The notes beneath the pieces were generated by a model. That model ran no database searches. It saw nothing but the letters and a program-made list of their open reading frames with translations, and had not been told where the DNA came from. A stretch of 5,459 nucleotides of DNA from an uncultured Acidobacteriota bacterium (GTDB lineage: Bacteria > Acidobacteriota > Blastocatellia > Pyrinomonadales > Pyrinomonadaceae), in contig CAMLKY010000182.1 of the NCBI GenBank assembly GCA_946480545.1, positions 1-5,459 on the forward strand. Reading direction: 5' to 3'. Position 1 is the stretch's first letter; each line of letters opens with the position of its first letter. The translations under genes and the position numbers were made by a program. Positions 5,090 through 5,459 of this stretch are shown here, piece after piece.

Positions 5090-5459
5090 ATGCTGCCCAA
5101 GCCCAATCTCATATCCGACTCGCTCCTGATCAACGAGACAATCGAATTCCTCCGCTCGATCGGGGGGAGTGCATCGGCGACTGCCGTGGTCGACTGCATC
5201 ATGTGCATTCGAGATCCGGATCCGGCGCTTGCTAAGCTTTTGGTCTCGGATCTAATCGGCCGCGATCCGCGTCTCGTGTTGCGCGAAGAGCTGGTGGAGC
5301 TGGTACCGTGCGATCACGATGCGATCGAGCTGTCGTCCGCCGGGTTTGTGGTATTCGATTTTGAAACGACGGGTGCTCGCACACCGCCGTGCCGCGTAAC
5401 CGAGATAGGGGCTTATCGAGTGGCTAACGGAGATATCGTCGCCGAGTTTCACACCCTCG
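5090..5459 (+). CDS. DnaQ-like DEDD 3'-5' exonuclease with N-terminal extra domain (runs off right edge)
   Basis: The first 123 codons of a plus-strand gene. Residues 86-112 (FVVFDFETTGARTPP followed by RVTEIGAYRV) are the Exo I motif of the DnaQ/DNA polymerase III epsilon family, with metal-binding Asp90 and Glu92 in DFETTG. The preceding 80 residues (for example INETIEFLRSIGGSASATAVVDC and LLVSDLIGRDPRLVLREELVELVP) look like a small helical or winged-helix domain rather than part of the nuclease, so this is not a plain polymerase epsilon subunit. I recall similar extended exonucleases, some fused to GIY-YIG domains, in environmental bacteria, but the C-terminal part is outside the window. 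An in-frame TAA at 5069-5071 makes 5090 the first possible ATG. It is divergent from the pyrE operon, and its likely role is DNA proofreading or repair. Confidence 0.85.
   Translation, partial: MLPKPNLISDSLLINETIEFLRSIGGSASATAVVDCIMCIRDPDPALAKLLVSDLIGRDPRLVLREELVELVPCDHDAIELSSAGFVVFDFETTGARTPPCRVTEIGAYRVANGDIVAEFHTL

Noticed and set aside
4993..5235. An 80-codon plus-strand frame, with an internal ATG at 5017 preceded by AAGGAG (5008-5013)
   Set aside because: The purine tract is only 3 bases from the ATG, the frame overlaps the well-supported exonuclease by about 146 bases, and the product has no protein-family features. The AAGGAG overlaps the opposite-strand promoter candidate and may be chance.

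Overview
The window is about 5.5 kb of fairly GC-rich bacterial chromosome. It is packed with core genes, nearly all read leftward on the minus strand, with one divergent gene at the right edge. The protein families are all bacterial. The gene order, the weak Shine-Dalgarno signals and the style of the intergenic palindrome remind me of environmental Acidobacteriota (Blastocatellia-like). That placement is recall and inference and is not proven by the sequence.

Layout from right to left, following minus-strand transcription. A divergent intergenic region of 96 bp (4994-5089) carries promoter-like motifs in both directions. Leftward runs a tightly packed gene string: pyrE (orotate phosphoribosyltransferase, broken by a one-base frameshift), an ASCH-domain protein, truA (tRNA pseudouridine synthase), a DUF952 protein and uppS (undecaprenyl diphosphate synthase). 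Two of the junctions are 4-base ATGA overlaps. After a 298-bp non-coding gap, holding a long-spaced inverted repeat and a TATAAT box, comes cdsA (phosphatidate cytidylyltransferase). Then a 239-bp leader region precedes aspS (aspartyl-tRNA synthetase), whose first 242 codons are present and which runs off the left edge. Rightward from 5090 begins a DnaQ-like DEDD exonuclease with an extra N-terminal domain, cut off by the right edge.

The most interesting part is the cdsA-aspS interval. On the aspS strand it contains, in order, a sigma-70-like promoter, a 12-codon reading frame ending Asp-Asp-Asn-Asn-Thr-stop, a predicted antiterminator hairpin that begins at that stop codon, a perfect 9-bp terminator stem with a U-tract, and then a 53-bp palindrome ending 8 bases before the aspS ATG. 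This is the architecture of ribosome-mediated transcription attenuation, and the test codons match the amino acid that AspRS charges. The sequence features are directly visible; the regulatory mechanism is inference.

Functionally the operon links pyrimidine supply (pyrE), possible handling of modified pyrimidine nucleosides (ASCH), tRNA modification (truA), the lipid carrier for cell-wall synthesis (uppS) and CTP-dependent phospholipid synthesis (cdsA). This is a growth-related housekeeping cluster. No tRNA, rRNA, CRISPR array or transposase was seen.
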